From: Sweltsa coloradensis
Lineage: Eukaryota > Arthropoda > Insecta > Plecoptera > Chloroperlidae
Length of the DNA: 64,000 nucleotides
Assembly: GCA_024449915.1 (NCBI GenBank)
Contig: JAMZAV010001454.1
Span: 62,001 to 126,000 of the forward strand
Direction of reading: 5' to 3'
The notes under the pieces were generated by a model, which saw nothing but the letters and a program-made list of their open reading frames with translations, made no database searches and was not told the origin of the DNA. This document shows, one piece after another, positions 23,816 through 36,716 of this stretch. Position 1 is the stretch's first letter. The number at the start of each line of letters is the position of its first letter. The position numbers were made by a program, and so were the translations under genes.

Positions 23816-24138
23816 AGTGAGACTATGTCCAGCTCAAAAAAATTAACAATTTTTTTCTGTTGTGTAAGGCCCTCGTTCATTCAGAAAACTTTAAGACATG
23901 TTTCTTAGATTTTCAAATTTTCTTCCAGAGGTGGACACAATAGCTTTAGAGATTATTCGCAAGTAAAATTCACTGTCCATTTTAACACGCAGAATTAAAA
24001 CTGCCGTAATTTCCCAAACCGAATCGAAAACCCGAAACAGTGAGTACCCGAAACCGACCCGGCTGTTAAAACCACGCACAGCCCTCTACAGTTATTGACT
24101 TATTGGTCCGCAATGACGTCACGGTTTGTTAGTGCAAA

Positions 24139-24455
24139 TGGTACCTATCATACAAACAGCTCATCCGATTTCAATGACATTTCTAGTAAAACCTTTACCT
24201 AAACGTTGATCCACCACGCTTAGGTCTTCAGGAGTGCAAGCGAAGAAACCTTTTAATGAAAATCTATATATCTTTTGTACAATAAATTGTCACTTGAAGC
24301 CATTTTCACGTTTTGTGTTTCTTTGGTATCTATCATACAAACAGCTCATCTGATTTTAATGACATTTCCAGTAAAACTTGATCTAAACTTTGACCTACCA
24401 CGCCTAGGTCTTCAGGAGTGCAAACGAAGAAACCGTATAATGAAAATCTCAATTA
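24139..24455 (+). repeat. Two-copy direct repeat, 185-bp period
   Basis: Blocks TATCATACAAACAGCTCATC, AATGACATTTC, TAGGTCTTCAGGAGTGCAA and CGAAGAAACC occur at 24147-24260 and again at 24331-24445 with substitutions. No protein is conserved between them. Confidence 0.85.
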
Positions 24456-25600
24456 TTGTAAATAATACATAAAGCTTTTGAGCAATCTATCTACTACTTT
24501 AAGTAAACGAAATAAATAATTACCATCATCATTACGATCTCGGCGCTTTATACTTTTAGTTATATTAAAATATTCCTGTAATCTGGTAAAATGTGTAAGC
24601 TTCATCTAATACTTCGCCCCACACGTATAGACACTCATTCACTTTACATTTTATCCATGAACAGCAGCTCAAAAACGCCGAAATGCTCATACTAATTCGT
24701 GTTCGCAAATACTTAGTATAATTGTTTCACATCATGCTATATTATGTTTGGGGGGGTCTGCGCACCCCTCTTCCTTCCAGCTGTTCAAAATCATGGCTGC
24801 AGATATACAGTATGTATAATTTAGTATAAGCTTACATTACACATAACATAGTGCTGTTATTACGTCTTCAGGTCCAACTTACATTTTGTATAATTTCTTC
24901 TTCTTTATAACCTTACATAGACACGGGTATGGGAGTTTCTTTTTTTTAATTAGAAGTAAATCGTACCTTAATTATTGCTCTACGCTTGTTCCACCGCAGT
25001 ACATAAATATTCCAACTTTCTGGGGGCTAGCTCCGCCCACGTAACCCCCAGAGTCACCAAAACTTCAACCTATTGTTGGAAGAACAATATCCACTAACAA
25101 TTCATGTCAATCGGAGGTCATTTCTTTTTTGCCTTGGGACGTGTCACACGCACACACGGAGTGCACAGGGAGAGCTTTGCCTCTATCTACTTATTTTCGT
25201 CCGCAGCTAAACATCGTGTAATAATCAATTGCACCGAGATGCTCGTTGTACGACTCGATGCACTTTGTTTGGTATGCTGTTCAGTGTTCTTTAGTGTACT
25301 TTATCCGCGTGCATACATATTCATACATCTCGACACGGCTCTTCTGGGTAGTACAATCCATTACTATTTACACGGCCATGTACACACAGTCACACCACTG
25401 AAAGAGTTTGTGAAAGTAGAAAAATAACGAAATAAATGTTTCAAAAGATTTTTGTTGACCCCCTTTGAAAAATAATCCTTTTAGAAAATGTGATCACTTA
25501 TTTTCGGAGTGACAGTTTCTTTTGACTTCTCGAAGGTGGTCTATATATACATGTCAGTGTTTGACTTCTTTGTCTTCCGAGGTGTAAATAGTCCTGTTTT
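24456..25600. other. Intergenic, with a family E repeat fragment at about 25104-25165
   Basis: AT-rich. The 107-codon frame at 25104-25427 overlaps the family E fragment at its start and is not a recognised protein. Confidence 0.4.
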
Positions 25601-25639
25601 CCCTGTTGCTCCGTGGCGAACGAGGTTGAGGATTCTGAA

Positions 25640-25830
25640 CACGCCGAGACACTTCACGACATCTCCATACAATAATGGCGATGAGGCCCATTATTCTACG
25701 CCCCGTGTAAGGTCGCGACGGGGTCAAAATGCTGATGGCAACCAGATATAATTGGCGGGTGGGTGCGGTATACGTAGCGGGCCAATCACCCGGCCAATAT
25801 CTACATCGCACTAGACTTACTTGTCTCGTC
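25640..25830. promoter_or_regulatory. CCAAT-rich promoter-like stretch, strand unclear
   Basis: GC-rich relative to its surroundings. It carries GGGCCAATCACCCGGCCAATATC as two adjacent CCAAT boxes (about 25780-25801) and an inverted one (TAATTGGCGGGTGGG near 25750). CCAAT clusters mark many animal promoters. No exon with a convincing donor is seen on either side. Confidence 0.3.
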
Positions 25831-28014
25831 ACACCCTCAACACAACCGAAATACTAGGAAAAGTTGTGCATGCTTAAATTTTATTAATAATACTTACATA
25901 ACTTAAAACTCAAATATATTTCCCTCGCAAGTGCGCTATCAAATGTTCATGATATATTTTGGGAAAATTGTTAAGTTAGTTAGAACGGAGTAATACACAA
26001 TTTTTATAATGTAATAACTTATGATAAAGAGTCGTTATAGGTCGAAATAAAAAGTTGTGGATGTGATATGATGCTGCAATCTGATGCTCGAATTTCTCGG
26101 AAATATTATACAAATTTGGATTTTTTTCAATAAGAAATACAGTATATACTTCACAATTTATTCAGTGCCTTAATATAAAGATCCAGAAAAGAGCTATAAA
26201 TTAACATTTTAAATCTTCTAATAATCTTCATTATGAAAACAAAGCAGTTTGTTTTAAATGACTAGAAATTTAACAAGAACTGGCCTCTTCCAATTGCTTT
26301 TTATAATTCAAATGCGAAATACTTTCTTCCTTGACTTCTTCTACATCTCTTCTTCTTTTTTTTCCTTTCAGGTACTCCATTCCCTGAAACATACTTTTAA
26401 AATTTTCCTGACGATTAATATTATCCATTTCATTCGATCTCTTGTGGATGTATGGAAATTTGAGTACTTACTTACGGATGGTAGTTGGATATGTTGTTAA
26501 AATTCATCTGTAATGCTTTTTGTGAGATAACTTCATTCTCTACAGATGATGCTTTAACCTGGTGTAATTTGTTCATCTGACTGCTAACAAAACATCAAAT
26601 ATGCCATTATGTATAGCACAAACATTCTGTTCCCACAGTTCTATTTTAAGTTCGTTTAATGTTTTTTAATAATTGACTGTACTTATTAAAATATTGTGAA
26701 AGTACGTAGGGATCGGCCTAGGCTTATTTTAAAAGTAATCTAGTTGTAGGCCGAACTTGAGTATCTTGAATGGACTCGGAGAAACGCAGGCTTATAGATG
26801 AAGAGAAGAATACATGGGTTGCGGAACTCTTTAATTCTGTTCTACCGTTAAACTTTGTCCTATGGGATCGTTGTAACTGCACCAGTATATAAAGTTAAGA
26901 TGTGTGTTGGGCGTGATCAGAGCACATTTACAAAATATTGCTTAGTTTGTTTAGTAGAGGCCTTTGACCGTAATGGGCCACCGAAGAGATATTTTTGTAT
27001 AGTATTTTCCAAACTATCATATGAAATGTTAAAATGTTCTCGAATCGCGCCATCAGCATATCCTTTGTATAAACAACTTTCCAGAGTTTCAAGGTTTTTG
27101 GGTGAATTTTAGAGGTAAAAAAGTGGTCCAGAATTAATGTGGACTTTTCATGGATTTGCCGACCAAGCGATTTTTATATGGAAGTTGGCCCGAGCTTATA
27201 CAGTTGCGTAATAAAATGGGTAATAAAAGCATTAATTGGCGAATACGAGTCTGGAACTTTTCGCCTGACTAATTAGTTATGACTTATGCGCCTATTATCA
27301 CATGTTAAGCACTATATTAGTTATTAGGTGTGAGTTAGCCCTCGCTACAGTTCTCGTGAAATTTTACTCAGTCTTATTGGACACATTTTGATATTAAGAC
27401 CCACAAGTGGCCCTCAGACAACCTAATTCAGATTTCCTATAGCTTCAATCAGATTCGCATGACACACACACACACACACTATATTACGGCATTTATTTAT
27501 TTGTCTTTACTAATTTTTTGTAAGGGTAGTGCGACTTATGCAACCGTTGTAACAGCAAATTCATCCTCAAAGTAATTTTTTTTATTGGTAAGTAAGTTTA
27601 ATTATACGCTTTAGTTTGTTCATTGAGTTATTAATAACATTTTGTAATAATGTTAGTCTACATGGACCATCACGCAAGCGTGTGTAAGATATTTCGATAT
27701 GGTAGTTGAAATTGATGCAATAAAGATCAATAACATACAGTTATTGACCTCGAGGGTCATGCATTTGGTTTTCATGGACTACTTTCAATCGTAATGGTAT
27801 ACTAATAATCATCTGATCCTAATAATATGCAATTACTTTTTTATTAAATTGTTAAATTAAATATTGTCTTCAAAGAATTAATGTATATTGCATCTGATGT
27901 ATCGTAATAGATATACTTTAATTTATGGAACTCATTATATTTTTTAAATCCTTTTTTTATGCAGCCTATTTCTAAAGAATTCGTAAAATACCATAAACCA
28001 CTTCGTTTCGATTT
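25831..28014. other. Intergenic, AT-rich
   Basis: A short CA run near 27463. No exon, RNA gene or recognisable element. Confidence 0.4.
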
Positions 28015-28803
28015 TTGGATAAGCGTAGCGAGCGAAGCGAAGATTCCATTCTACTACACTGGAGAAAAAAATCCGGAATGTTTTTTTTCTTTTTTTTTCT
28101 TTTTTGTCTGTTTGTTAACACGATTCCGGCTAAACCGATACTCCAACTGCAATTAAATTTTCTGGAGACCTTCGAAATCTCTGAACTTAGAACTGCTACG
28201 TTTTTGAGCGTTATCGAAAAATTATTTCTCATGAAAATTGCAATTTTACGATTTTTTTCGATTTTTTTTAAATTTCTTAAACTTATAACACCTACATGCT
28301 TTATCCGATTTTAATAATTTTTGCACATAACCTTAATTTTATGAATTAATATATTCGTGTGAAATTTGAGCACACTCGAAAAATTATTTCCTGTGAAAAT
28401 CGCAATTTAACGATTTAAAAAAAAATTATAACATTCTTCGACAAATAACACCTACATGTTTTATCCGATTGTAATGATTTTTTCACAGAATCTTAATTTC
28501 ATGAATCTATATATTGTGGTGAAATTTGAGTGCGATCGAAAAATAATTTCTCATGAAAATAGCAATTTTACGCTTTTTTCGTTTAAAAAACAATTTGTTC
28601 GACTCATAACACCTAGATGCTTTATCCGATTGTAATGATATTTTCACAGAACCTTAATTCTATGAATTTATATAATAGTGTGAAATTTGAGCGCACTCGA
28701 AAAATAATTTGTAATGAAAATCGCAGTTTTACGCTTTTTTCGTTTAAAAAAACATACGCTCATCCAACAACGCGCCTGAAAAAGCGTTTGCGAAGCTTCC
28801 TAG
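28015..28803 (+). mobile_element. Family A element A6, complete
   Basis: The clearest full copy. TTGGATAAGCGTAGCGAGCG; TTCTACTACACTGGAG with poly-T; the module CGATTCCGGCTAAACCGATA to CTTCGAAATCTCTGAACTTA; then four units phased by GAGCG at 28206, 28368, 28528 and 28689 (period about 161 bp); then TACGCTCATCCAACAACGCG, the AACGC/GCGTT hairpin and GAAGCTTCCTAG. The 86-121 codon frames in this region are products of the repeat. Confidence 0.88.
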
Positions 28804-28871
28804 TAGACTTAAATTTTTTATGGTTGGCTACTAATGTGATCTCCCAACTTAAGAACTGTGGGATCCATTTT

Positions 28872-29834
28872 TTGGATGAGCGTAGCGAGCGAAGCGAAGA
28901 TTCCATTTCACTACACTGGAGAAAAAAATCCGGAATGGTTTTTTTCTTTTTTTCTTATTTTGTATTTTTGTGTGTCTGTTAGCACGATTCCGGCTAAACT
29001 GATACTCCAATTGCAATGAAATTTTCTGGAGACCTTTGAAATCTCTGAACTTAGAACTGCACGGTTCAAAAAATCGATCGAAAAATTATTTCTCATGAAA
29101 ATTGCAATTTTACGATTTTTTTCGATTTTCTTGTTTTTTTCTGTTTGTATTTTTTGTTGTTGTTGGTTACATCTCTAATTCGAGTTCTCTCAAACTTAGA
29201 ACTGCCATGTTTTTGAGTGCAATCGAAAGATTATTTCTCATAAAAATCGCAATTTTACGATTTTTTTTGTTTTTGTTATTTTTTCTGTTTGTATTTTTGT
29301 TTGTTTTTTTAACACGATTCTGGCTAAACCGATACTCCAATTGCGATGAAATTTTCTGGAGGCCTTCGAAATCTCTGAACTTAGAACTGCCACGTTTTTG
29401 AGCGCAATCTAAAAATTATTTCCCATAAAAATCGCAATTTTACGATTTTTATCGATTTTAAAAAATTGTCTTTGACTTAAAACACCTACAAGCTTTATTC
29501 GATTGTAATGATTTTTTTACGGAACCTTTATTTTATGAATTTATATATTCGTGTGAAATTTGAGCGTAATCTAAAAATTATATCTCATGAAAATCGCAAT
29601 TTTTCGCTTTTTTCGGTTTAAAAAAAATTCTTCGGCTTATATTACCAACATGCTTTATCAGATTGTAATGATTTTTTCACAGAACCTTAATTATATGAAT
29701 TAATATTTTAATGTGAAATTTGAGCGCAATCAAAAAATTATTTCTCATAAAAATCGCAATTTCACGTTTTTTCGTTTAAAAAAAATACGCTCATCCAAAA
29801 ACGCGCCTGAAAAAGCGTTTGCGAAGCTTCCTAG
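28872..29834 (+). mobile_element. Family A element A7, complete, with a duplicated module
   Basis: Starts TTGGATGAGCGTAGCGAGCG, ends GCGAAGCTTCCTAG. The 5' module (CGATTC..GGCTAAAC..GATACTCCAATTGC) occurs twice, at about 28986 and about 29315, with poly-T/TTTTTGTTT tracts before each, followed by tandem units. It lies 68 bp after A6 in the same orientation. Confidence 0.88.
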
Positions 29835-32439
29835 TTTTAAAACATACGGCTACTTTCGACCCTGATTTTATGGGCATTATGGAGTTGATCTAAACTCTTT
29901 GTTAAAATAAGTTACTTCTATTACCACTTCAGAATATTAATCGTATTCGATTACGTATCACACATTAAAAAAATAACTTTCTGTGTAAGCCTCTATTATT
30001 CATTTTGACAGTACGAAGTTACCTTAGGTTTCCCAAAGCTCATTTTTACTAACTATTCCCATGGGGTAACTTCAGCAAATGTGTTTTATGTTTTTTTTTT
30101 AAATATATGATTTCATTATTTGTTGGCTCTTGAACAATCTGGTTACTTTGATGATTATTTTGTATTTCATGTAATGTATCAAAATATGTAATCCCAGTTT
30201 GAAGTAAAAATTGATTTAAAGTAGCGGGCCCGGTTGACCGGTATAGGAACACTTGCTTTTATACATACTTATTCTCACGCTTGACTCCCACATGTTAAAA
30301 ACTAAAATATATCATTCATACCAAATCTAGTCAACTTTTATTTTCAGAGTAATTTTTTGAGGAAGTGCACGTGAGTTTCTATTCGTAGGAAACCCCGCTG
30401 TAGGGTACCAAATCAGTTTTCTCCGGCGTGATCCTCTTCAGTTTAGGGGACTATAACTAGGGTGTTCGGGTAATTTAGCAGGGAATGTATACTCTATGGT
30501 TGTTGACTGAATAAAACCTGTGAAAAAACCTTCAGTCAGCATTGCTCGTGGCGGGATTCGACCGTGTGGTCATATAGTGCATCGACTAGCCGCGAACCCT
30601 CGGCCGAGTTATTCTTATCTGCGTTACGGAAGCCTATAAAGCCAGGTTTGGCCCTCATCAATGTGTTCCATTGACCATAAGTCGTCCCACCGTTTCTTAC
30701 TTTTCTACCACCACTCATTAGTTAAATGATGCGATAATAATTGTCATGATAAGCATGCTTTTATAAGTTTTCATATTTCCAACTATAGGGTCTAGCTCTA
30801 GGAAGTGAGAAACCGAATTCCGTGGAAGATATAGCATTGGTTTTTACTACAAAACAGTTTTGTAATCCCTATATTCCCTACACTAAACAAAAAATGCGTG
30901 GTTTAAACTAAGTTGAAATGAAATGAGCAAATATAAACCTGATGTAACTATATTTATTTCACGTCATAACAATTTGTTTGTGACAATATTACACTCTCAA
31001 AACACTTAGACAGACAGATTTTCGTAGGGAACTTTTATCTTCTGCGAACGCATAAAAATTGATGGACCTATTATGAGAGTTCGTAAATTAGTAACTTAAG
31101 GTGACATTGTACAACGAGTGATTTTTATTGTTTTATGTGCGAGTTGGTTTTATATAATGCCTCTTGGTTCGAAACATTCAGGCTTTAGCAAATGCTTAAA
31201 TCGTCACCTGTTAGACCTCCCAGTATCATAGCCTGTGTCAGTGTCCTCTCACTCATAGGGCTAAATACAGATGAGCCTCGGCTCGTATGTCAGTGTGCAT
31301 AGAAAGAGTTTAAAGTGTAATTTTAACGGGTTTCAGTGAAAACAGAAGGTTATGTTAATGTACTAAAATATATTTATTAGTGATTCTTTGATATATTATC
31401 AAGGTCATTATTATTGTCTAGTATTCATTTAAACTAAATTAATCTGTCGTATAAAAAATTCTACTAATTGGACTAAAACGTTTTACTACAGAGAACAGAC
31501 CTATAAATTTTACGTTCATGCCTTTGATTGACTTTTTATTTAGAGCGTCGTTCAACCAATTCACTTATTAGGTACGAATTGAATGATTGCTTTTGTTTAT
31601 AGGCGAAGTATTGCAGTGATAATAATTTTGCCTGGAACAGCAATCTTTTCTACTGAAAATCAGTTCTTCAACTGAGTAGTATATTACAATTGTGAAGTGA
31701 TTAACTAATCTCATTTATTTACATTATAATTAATTGAACTTTAGTTATAGCTATTGTTTCACAACTGACATTTTTTTCTTCTCACAGTTTATGTGACGGC
31801 ATAATACGAATACTTATAAATTCCAGCTTGTATTGAAAGTGTTCAGCTGACTTTACCATCTAGAATTGGCAGGTAGGGACTGCAGGGTTTAGATTCTCAC
31901 TTACAGCGTTGTTAAATGAACAGCAGATAATGGTTTACACACACGGATCATTATATCTTTTCAGCATTTGCACTCGGTCGGAAGAAAGATATATGCATGC
32001 ATGTACAAATGTACGTGTATATTACAGTGGACTCAAATGTAGACGCCTCCAAAGCATTATTGCTCGCAGACTACTAGCATATGCGCAACTCGTATTACCA
32101 TCTAATCTAGCTTCACACATGTCGACTTGTATGTAATTCGATTCAATTGTTTTACTGTTACCCTTGACGGATACATGTGTAAGAGACCACGCTACCTGCA
32201 ATTAGGTACAACACAGCCTACATTACAAGGTAATTAGCTAGTTGAAATGGAGCATACGTTTAAAATAAATACCATACGGGTATGTTTAAAACTGGCATTT
32301 ACATTTTTTACTCGGATAATCATAGGGCTTATGTTCGGTTCGGTATTGTTGTACATTCACACAGCCCAACATTGTTTGACACGCAGCGGGCTAGTAGGTT
32401 ACGTAAAAAAAGTGAAAACCTATGTGATATGTATGATAA
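29835..32439. other. Intergenic, AT-rich
   Basis: Apart from the possible tRNA-like segment at 30536-30615, nothing is recognised. Confidence 0.4.
30536..30615 (-). repeat. Possible tRNA-like segment
   Basis: On the minus strand GGTCGAATCCCGCCACGAG resembles a B box with its following stem, preceded by CGCGGCTAGTCGATGCAC, a weak A box. No complete cloverleaf forms, so it may be a SINE fragment. Confidence 0.3.
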
Positions 32440-33189
32440 CTAGGAAAACGCTAAAGCCCGCCGCGTTGATGGATGACTTTTAAAAATTTTAGTTTGCATG
32501 GGATATCTTTACTTTGCAAGTTCTTGTTTTGCTGCCTAGCATTGTAGGTGATTGTTGTCAAGATTCTTTGTTACCTGTCAATTTATTATTTACCGTATAA
32601 ACTTTTATTAAAGCTTTATTTATGGATCTGGCTAACTATTTAAACTTTTTCTTTCAAAAGGACTCATCCCATACTTAATGTCATGTATAATATGAACGTT
32701 GTAAACCCACCCGTTTGTCAGAATGGACAAATGCACGAAATATCTACAACAAATCAAAAAACTTATATTAAAGCTTTTTCATAGATTCTGGCTAACTTTT
32801 TCAAATAATTCTTCAAAAGGTACTACATCACCATAACCTTAATGTCCATGTATAATATGAAACGTTGTAGCCCCACCCGTTTGGTCAGAATTGGTCCCAA
32901 AAGTCACGAAAAATGCGCACTAAAAATCGAAAAAAATCGTTAAAAGTACGATATTCATGAGAAATATTTCTTCGATTGACCCAAAAACAATACACCTCTA
33001 AGTTCAGAGATTTCGAAGGTCCTGTCAAATTTTCATCAAGATCGGATATGCGTTTGCCTGGTAGAGAGCTAACAAACAAGACAGAAAAACAAACAAACCA
33101 AAAAAAAAAAACAAAACAAAAAAAAAACACCTGAGCTAAAATTTTTTGGGGTGTCAGTGAAATTGAAGTCTTCGATTTCGCTCATCCAA
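32440..33189 (-). mobile_element. Family B element B3, deletion-rich
   Basis: On the minus strand from TTGGATGAGCGAAATCGAAG (33189) to GCGTTTTCCTAG (32440). Blocks match B1 in order, but the half at 32440-32780 lacks many single bases that B1 and B4 share. A pure A tract lies near 33100. Confidence 0.8.
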
Positions 33190-33287
33190 CAAACCAGCTT
33201 ACACGTTATACCGATTGTCTCTTGAACGTTCGAGACAAATCTATGATATGAGTGTGACTGTATTCATAATAAGGTCCTCAGAGTCTG

Positions 33288-33780
33288 GGGCGAAGGGTAC
33301 ATGCAGAAATTCTTATGTATACTCTCTTTATTAAATATAATATTTCAAATGTGTTGCGGATGGGACATGCAGAAATTTTTTTATAGCTTCTTTAAAAAAT
33401 ATGATTTTTTCAAATGAGTTTCGGAAGGGACATGCAGAAATTCTTACATAACCTCTTTATAAAATATGAATTTTTCAAATGTGTTGCGGAGGGGACATGC
33501 AGAAATTCTTACATAACCTCTTTACAAAATATGTTTTTTCAAATGTGTTGCGGAGGGGACATTGTATAGAAATTCTTATATAACCTCTTTAAAAATATAA
33601 TTTTTTTCAAATGTGTTGCGGAGGGGACATGCAGAAATTCTTACATAACCTCTTTACTAAAATAATATGATTTATTCAAATATGTTGCGGAAGGGACATG
33701 CAGAAACTCTTTTATAGAATCTTTATCAAATATGATTTTTTCAAATAATTTGTGGAGGGGACATGTATAAATTTTTATAT
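33288..33780 (+). repeat. Minisatellite, about 66-bp unit, eight copies
   Basis: Units carry GGAGGGGACATGCAGAAATT, CTTACATAACCTCTTTA and ATATGATTTTTTCAAATGTG. Starts are near 33293, 33362, 33425, 33490, 33554, 33621, 33691 and 33757. Confidence 0.92.
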
Positions 33781-35733
33781 CCTCTTATTTTTTGTGTGTG
33801 TGTAGTGTGAGCAGGATGTATATCAGAAGTTGTATTGCACTCATTTGCATCTTGCATGACTTCATGATAATAATATATAAGGTGTATTACCCAAGCACAA
33901 GTACAAGGGATTACTGAAAATAGAGCGCGAAACTTTGTGTTATTTCACCACGTTTGTATACTAACGTTCTAAAGGATATAGAAATTCCGCCTCGTTTGAG
34001 AGCTATAGCTTCATCTCCCCCCAATCTCCTGTGTCATAAAACACATTCTGTATCATCGATGTTGAAGTACAATCTCAACAAAAACCGCGTATCAATCGGA
34101 TGTCATGTTCGGTTTTTAATCGTGAGACGTGACACGCATAAATGTACGGATTTAAAAGTGATACATAAAGGTGACCTTGGCTCCCAATTTTTTTTTTAAT
34201 GAATGAACACTGCAGATCTAAATTACCAAATTAAATGCCACAAATCAGCAAATGTTATGAACTTCTCTTTTTGAAACACCTCATTCATCGGTTATATCCT
34301 CTTTATTAATTATTATGTATTTGTTATGTAAACAGCTATGCTATGATAGCTCAACCAAGGAGAATAGAATGCAGGAAGACTGAAATTTACTGGTGTAATT
34401 CGCTCATGTTCATAAAAATTATCTTCATTTATAATATGTTGTTAGAATCGAGCGATACAGGACACAGCGGCGTACACACGGGATAGATTTGGATGTTCTT
34501 TCAAATAATAAGGAAGTCTGTGATAACATTCTCAAACTTGGCACACCTAAGTATTTAAACAAACACTACGTCAATGTTTTTGTATGAATAATGGAATACT
34601 TTCAGTTCACATTCTTGTTATTGTTGGTTAACATTTACACTGGCTCTTGATTGTTGAGATGTGTACACGTCGAGAATTCCTCTTGTCTCGATCACAGGAC
34701 AAGACGTGCAGCTCAGAGTAGCTCACTCACTCACACAACGGAAACGGAAACGTGGCTCGCGGACGCCCTCCAGGTAAAACAAAAGCGTGCCAGTTTGCCC
34801 ACCTCTTGAGTCAACAAGTCTGTCGAGCTAACGACAAACTACCAACACGATAAGAAAAGTGAGGTATTTCGGTGATTAATTCCTTATCGGTGAGCTGTAG
34901 ATCGGATTGATAAGTAAATAGCGCCGGTAAAACAATTAGAAAGAGGAAACCAAGCCTAAAAACGGACGGAAACTATACAAGGACTATATGTTGACTCTGC
35001 AGATTCATAGCTAAGACAAATACACCGCAGGATATCCCTTATGCACTTTGCGTTGGTATTATTGACTTTTGCTGAGGCTCTGAACACAAGCTGAATGCAA
35101 ACAGAAATGTAAGAACCATCAAGGCGCTAATAAGTTCTTGGGAAACGAGAACCGTGTCAAGTGAAGTGAGTTTGTCTCGTAAAATGGTTTTAGCGATATC
35201 AGTGCAATCACTACGTACGGTATAATGAATCTTAGACACGAACATGGAAAGAAGGGCTAGAGGGCTAAATCTCCCCCCTTCACCTCCATTTATGTGATCA
35301 AAGATTTTTTTCAATAGGCGATTAACCTATAATCGAGAAATACTACATTTAAACTTCCGAATTTAAACATAAAAATATTTTGAAAACATGTGCAAAATCA
35401 ATGCACATAAAATGTACTTTCATTAATGATAGTTGAGTGCAGGGAGCCAAAATTATGCCGGCAACTTTCGAACTGAACGCATCGGGAAGTCGTGATAATA
35501 GTTTCTTAAATGAATGAAATTTGATTTTGAATTATTGTAACTTTCGTTGCATGAAATGTTTTTATTTTCAAGATATCAATCGGATTTTGCAACCGTGCTG
35601 TTGTACACATGTTTATAAACATGCATTTTACGCCATTGAATTCAAATAACGTTAAGATGATTATAACTTAATGGAGAATAATTTTGGCAAACAAACCAAA
35701 CAAATCCAAAATATAGTTAAACAAGGAATTAAA
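33781..35733. other. Intergenic, with a family E fragment and a weak exon candidate
   Basis: A family E fragment lies at about 34090-34152. A GC-rich patch at 34690-34772 (ACAACGGAAACGGAAACGTG; GCGGACGCCCTCCAG) ends in CAG|GTAAAAC, a possible plus-strand donor, without other support. Confidence 0.35.
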
Positions 35734-35735
35734 TA

Positions 35736-36716
35736 CTAGGGAAACGCCAAAGTCGTTGTTAGACGAGTGAGTGAGCCATGTGTTGAGTACCCGGTAACAT
35801 TCCTTTTCTTCCCCCTACCTTAGGCCTCCCTAGCCTATCATAGGCTACAGTGGAGCATTATGGCCTAAACTTTGACCTAAACTTAAATACCCTATTATTT
35901 ATACGAATATTATAATCAAACTTAAATGCAAATGTTCCCGCGTACTCAACACTTGACTCTTTCACTCGTCTAACAACGAATTTTTAACATTCCTTTTCTT
36001 CCCCCTACCTTAGGCCTCCCTAGCCAATCATAGGCTACAGTGGAGCATTATGGCCTGAACTATGACCTAAACTTAAATACCCTATTATTTATACGAATAT
36101 TATAATAAAACTTAAATGCAAATGTTCCCGCGTACTCAACACATGACTCTCTCACTCGTACAAAAAATTCAAAATGGGTTCAATAGTCGGGAAAGATTTT
36201 GTAATTTCTGGATTGTATTTTTTAAATTATTTAACATGTTTTGAAATGTATATAACGCAGTGTAGTCCATCATCTGTGACAATACTATGGAAAACATATC
36301 CAGTACGAAATACGCGAAAATATTGCAAGGTTTACTCAATCTACTAGCGGAATTGGGGGGTACCTTGACGTCCAACATTCGATTGACCTTGGACACGGCA
36401 TTTCACAGCCAGGTAAATAACAAACAAAAAATATTATTTCAAAATGAAAACCATTGTCGTTAAAATAATTCCTATATACATTTCAACGTATTTTAAGGTT
36501 TTTTATTTCTTGTAGGTTTAAATCGCAACAGATTGTGCTCATTTTGTTAGCAGTTCTCAGTTACCTGGTCACGGATGTCTGTTTAAAATTTCAGCTCAGT
36601 CTATTTGGCCGTTCGGCCGTATGAGCCCGGACAGACAGACATTTAACAGAATTAATCACGACCAAGGACCGATCGAGTAGCGTTGTAGACTACGTTTGCT
36701 GCGCTCACTCGTCTAA
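35736..36716 (-). mobile_element. Family C element C1a, head-to-tail with C1b
   Basis: On the minus strand it begins TTAGACGAGTGAGCGCAGCA (36716) and ends GACTTTGGCGTTTCCCTAG (35736). The tRNA-like part is reduced to its B-box side (GGGTTCAATAGTCGGG at 36176). The 3' palindromic module is partly duplicated: a block with TTCCTTTTCTTCCCCCTACC and TAGGCTACAGTGGAGCATTA occurs at about 35800 and about 35986. Confidence 0.82.

Larger units (their letters stand above)
23061..24090. mobile_element. hAT-like element with an imperfect 8-bp target duplication
   Basis: The ends are TATAGTGGTGTGCGGGTACC and, inverted, CGCACAGCCCTCTACA. Subterminal GTACCCGAAA and GTCGGTT blocks recur inverted near 24040. 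Flanks are GTTATTGG (23053-23060) and GTTATTGA (24091-24098), 7 of 8 identical. The interior holds a three-unit minisatellite (23156-23240) and an imperfect palindrome (23465-23815). Confidence 0.5.

Noticed and set aside
25104..25427. 107-codon frame
   Set aside because: Its start is repeat family E and the rest has no recognisable features.
28617..28982. 121-codon frame spanning the A6/A7 boundary
   Set aside because: It translates family A tandem units and the next element's 5' end; it is low-complexity and broken in other copies.
33288..33780. CRISPR-like array
   Set aside because: The complete 66-bp unit repeats with drift and has no variable spacers.
34690..34775. Exon ending CTCCAG|GTAAAAC
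   Set aside because: Only a moderate donor and a short GC-rich patch; no acceptor, start codon or conserved peptide.
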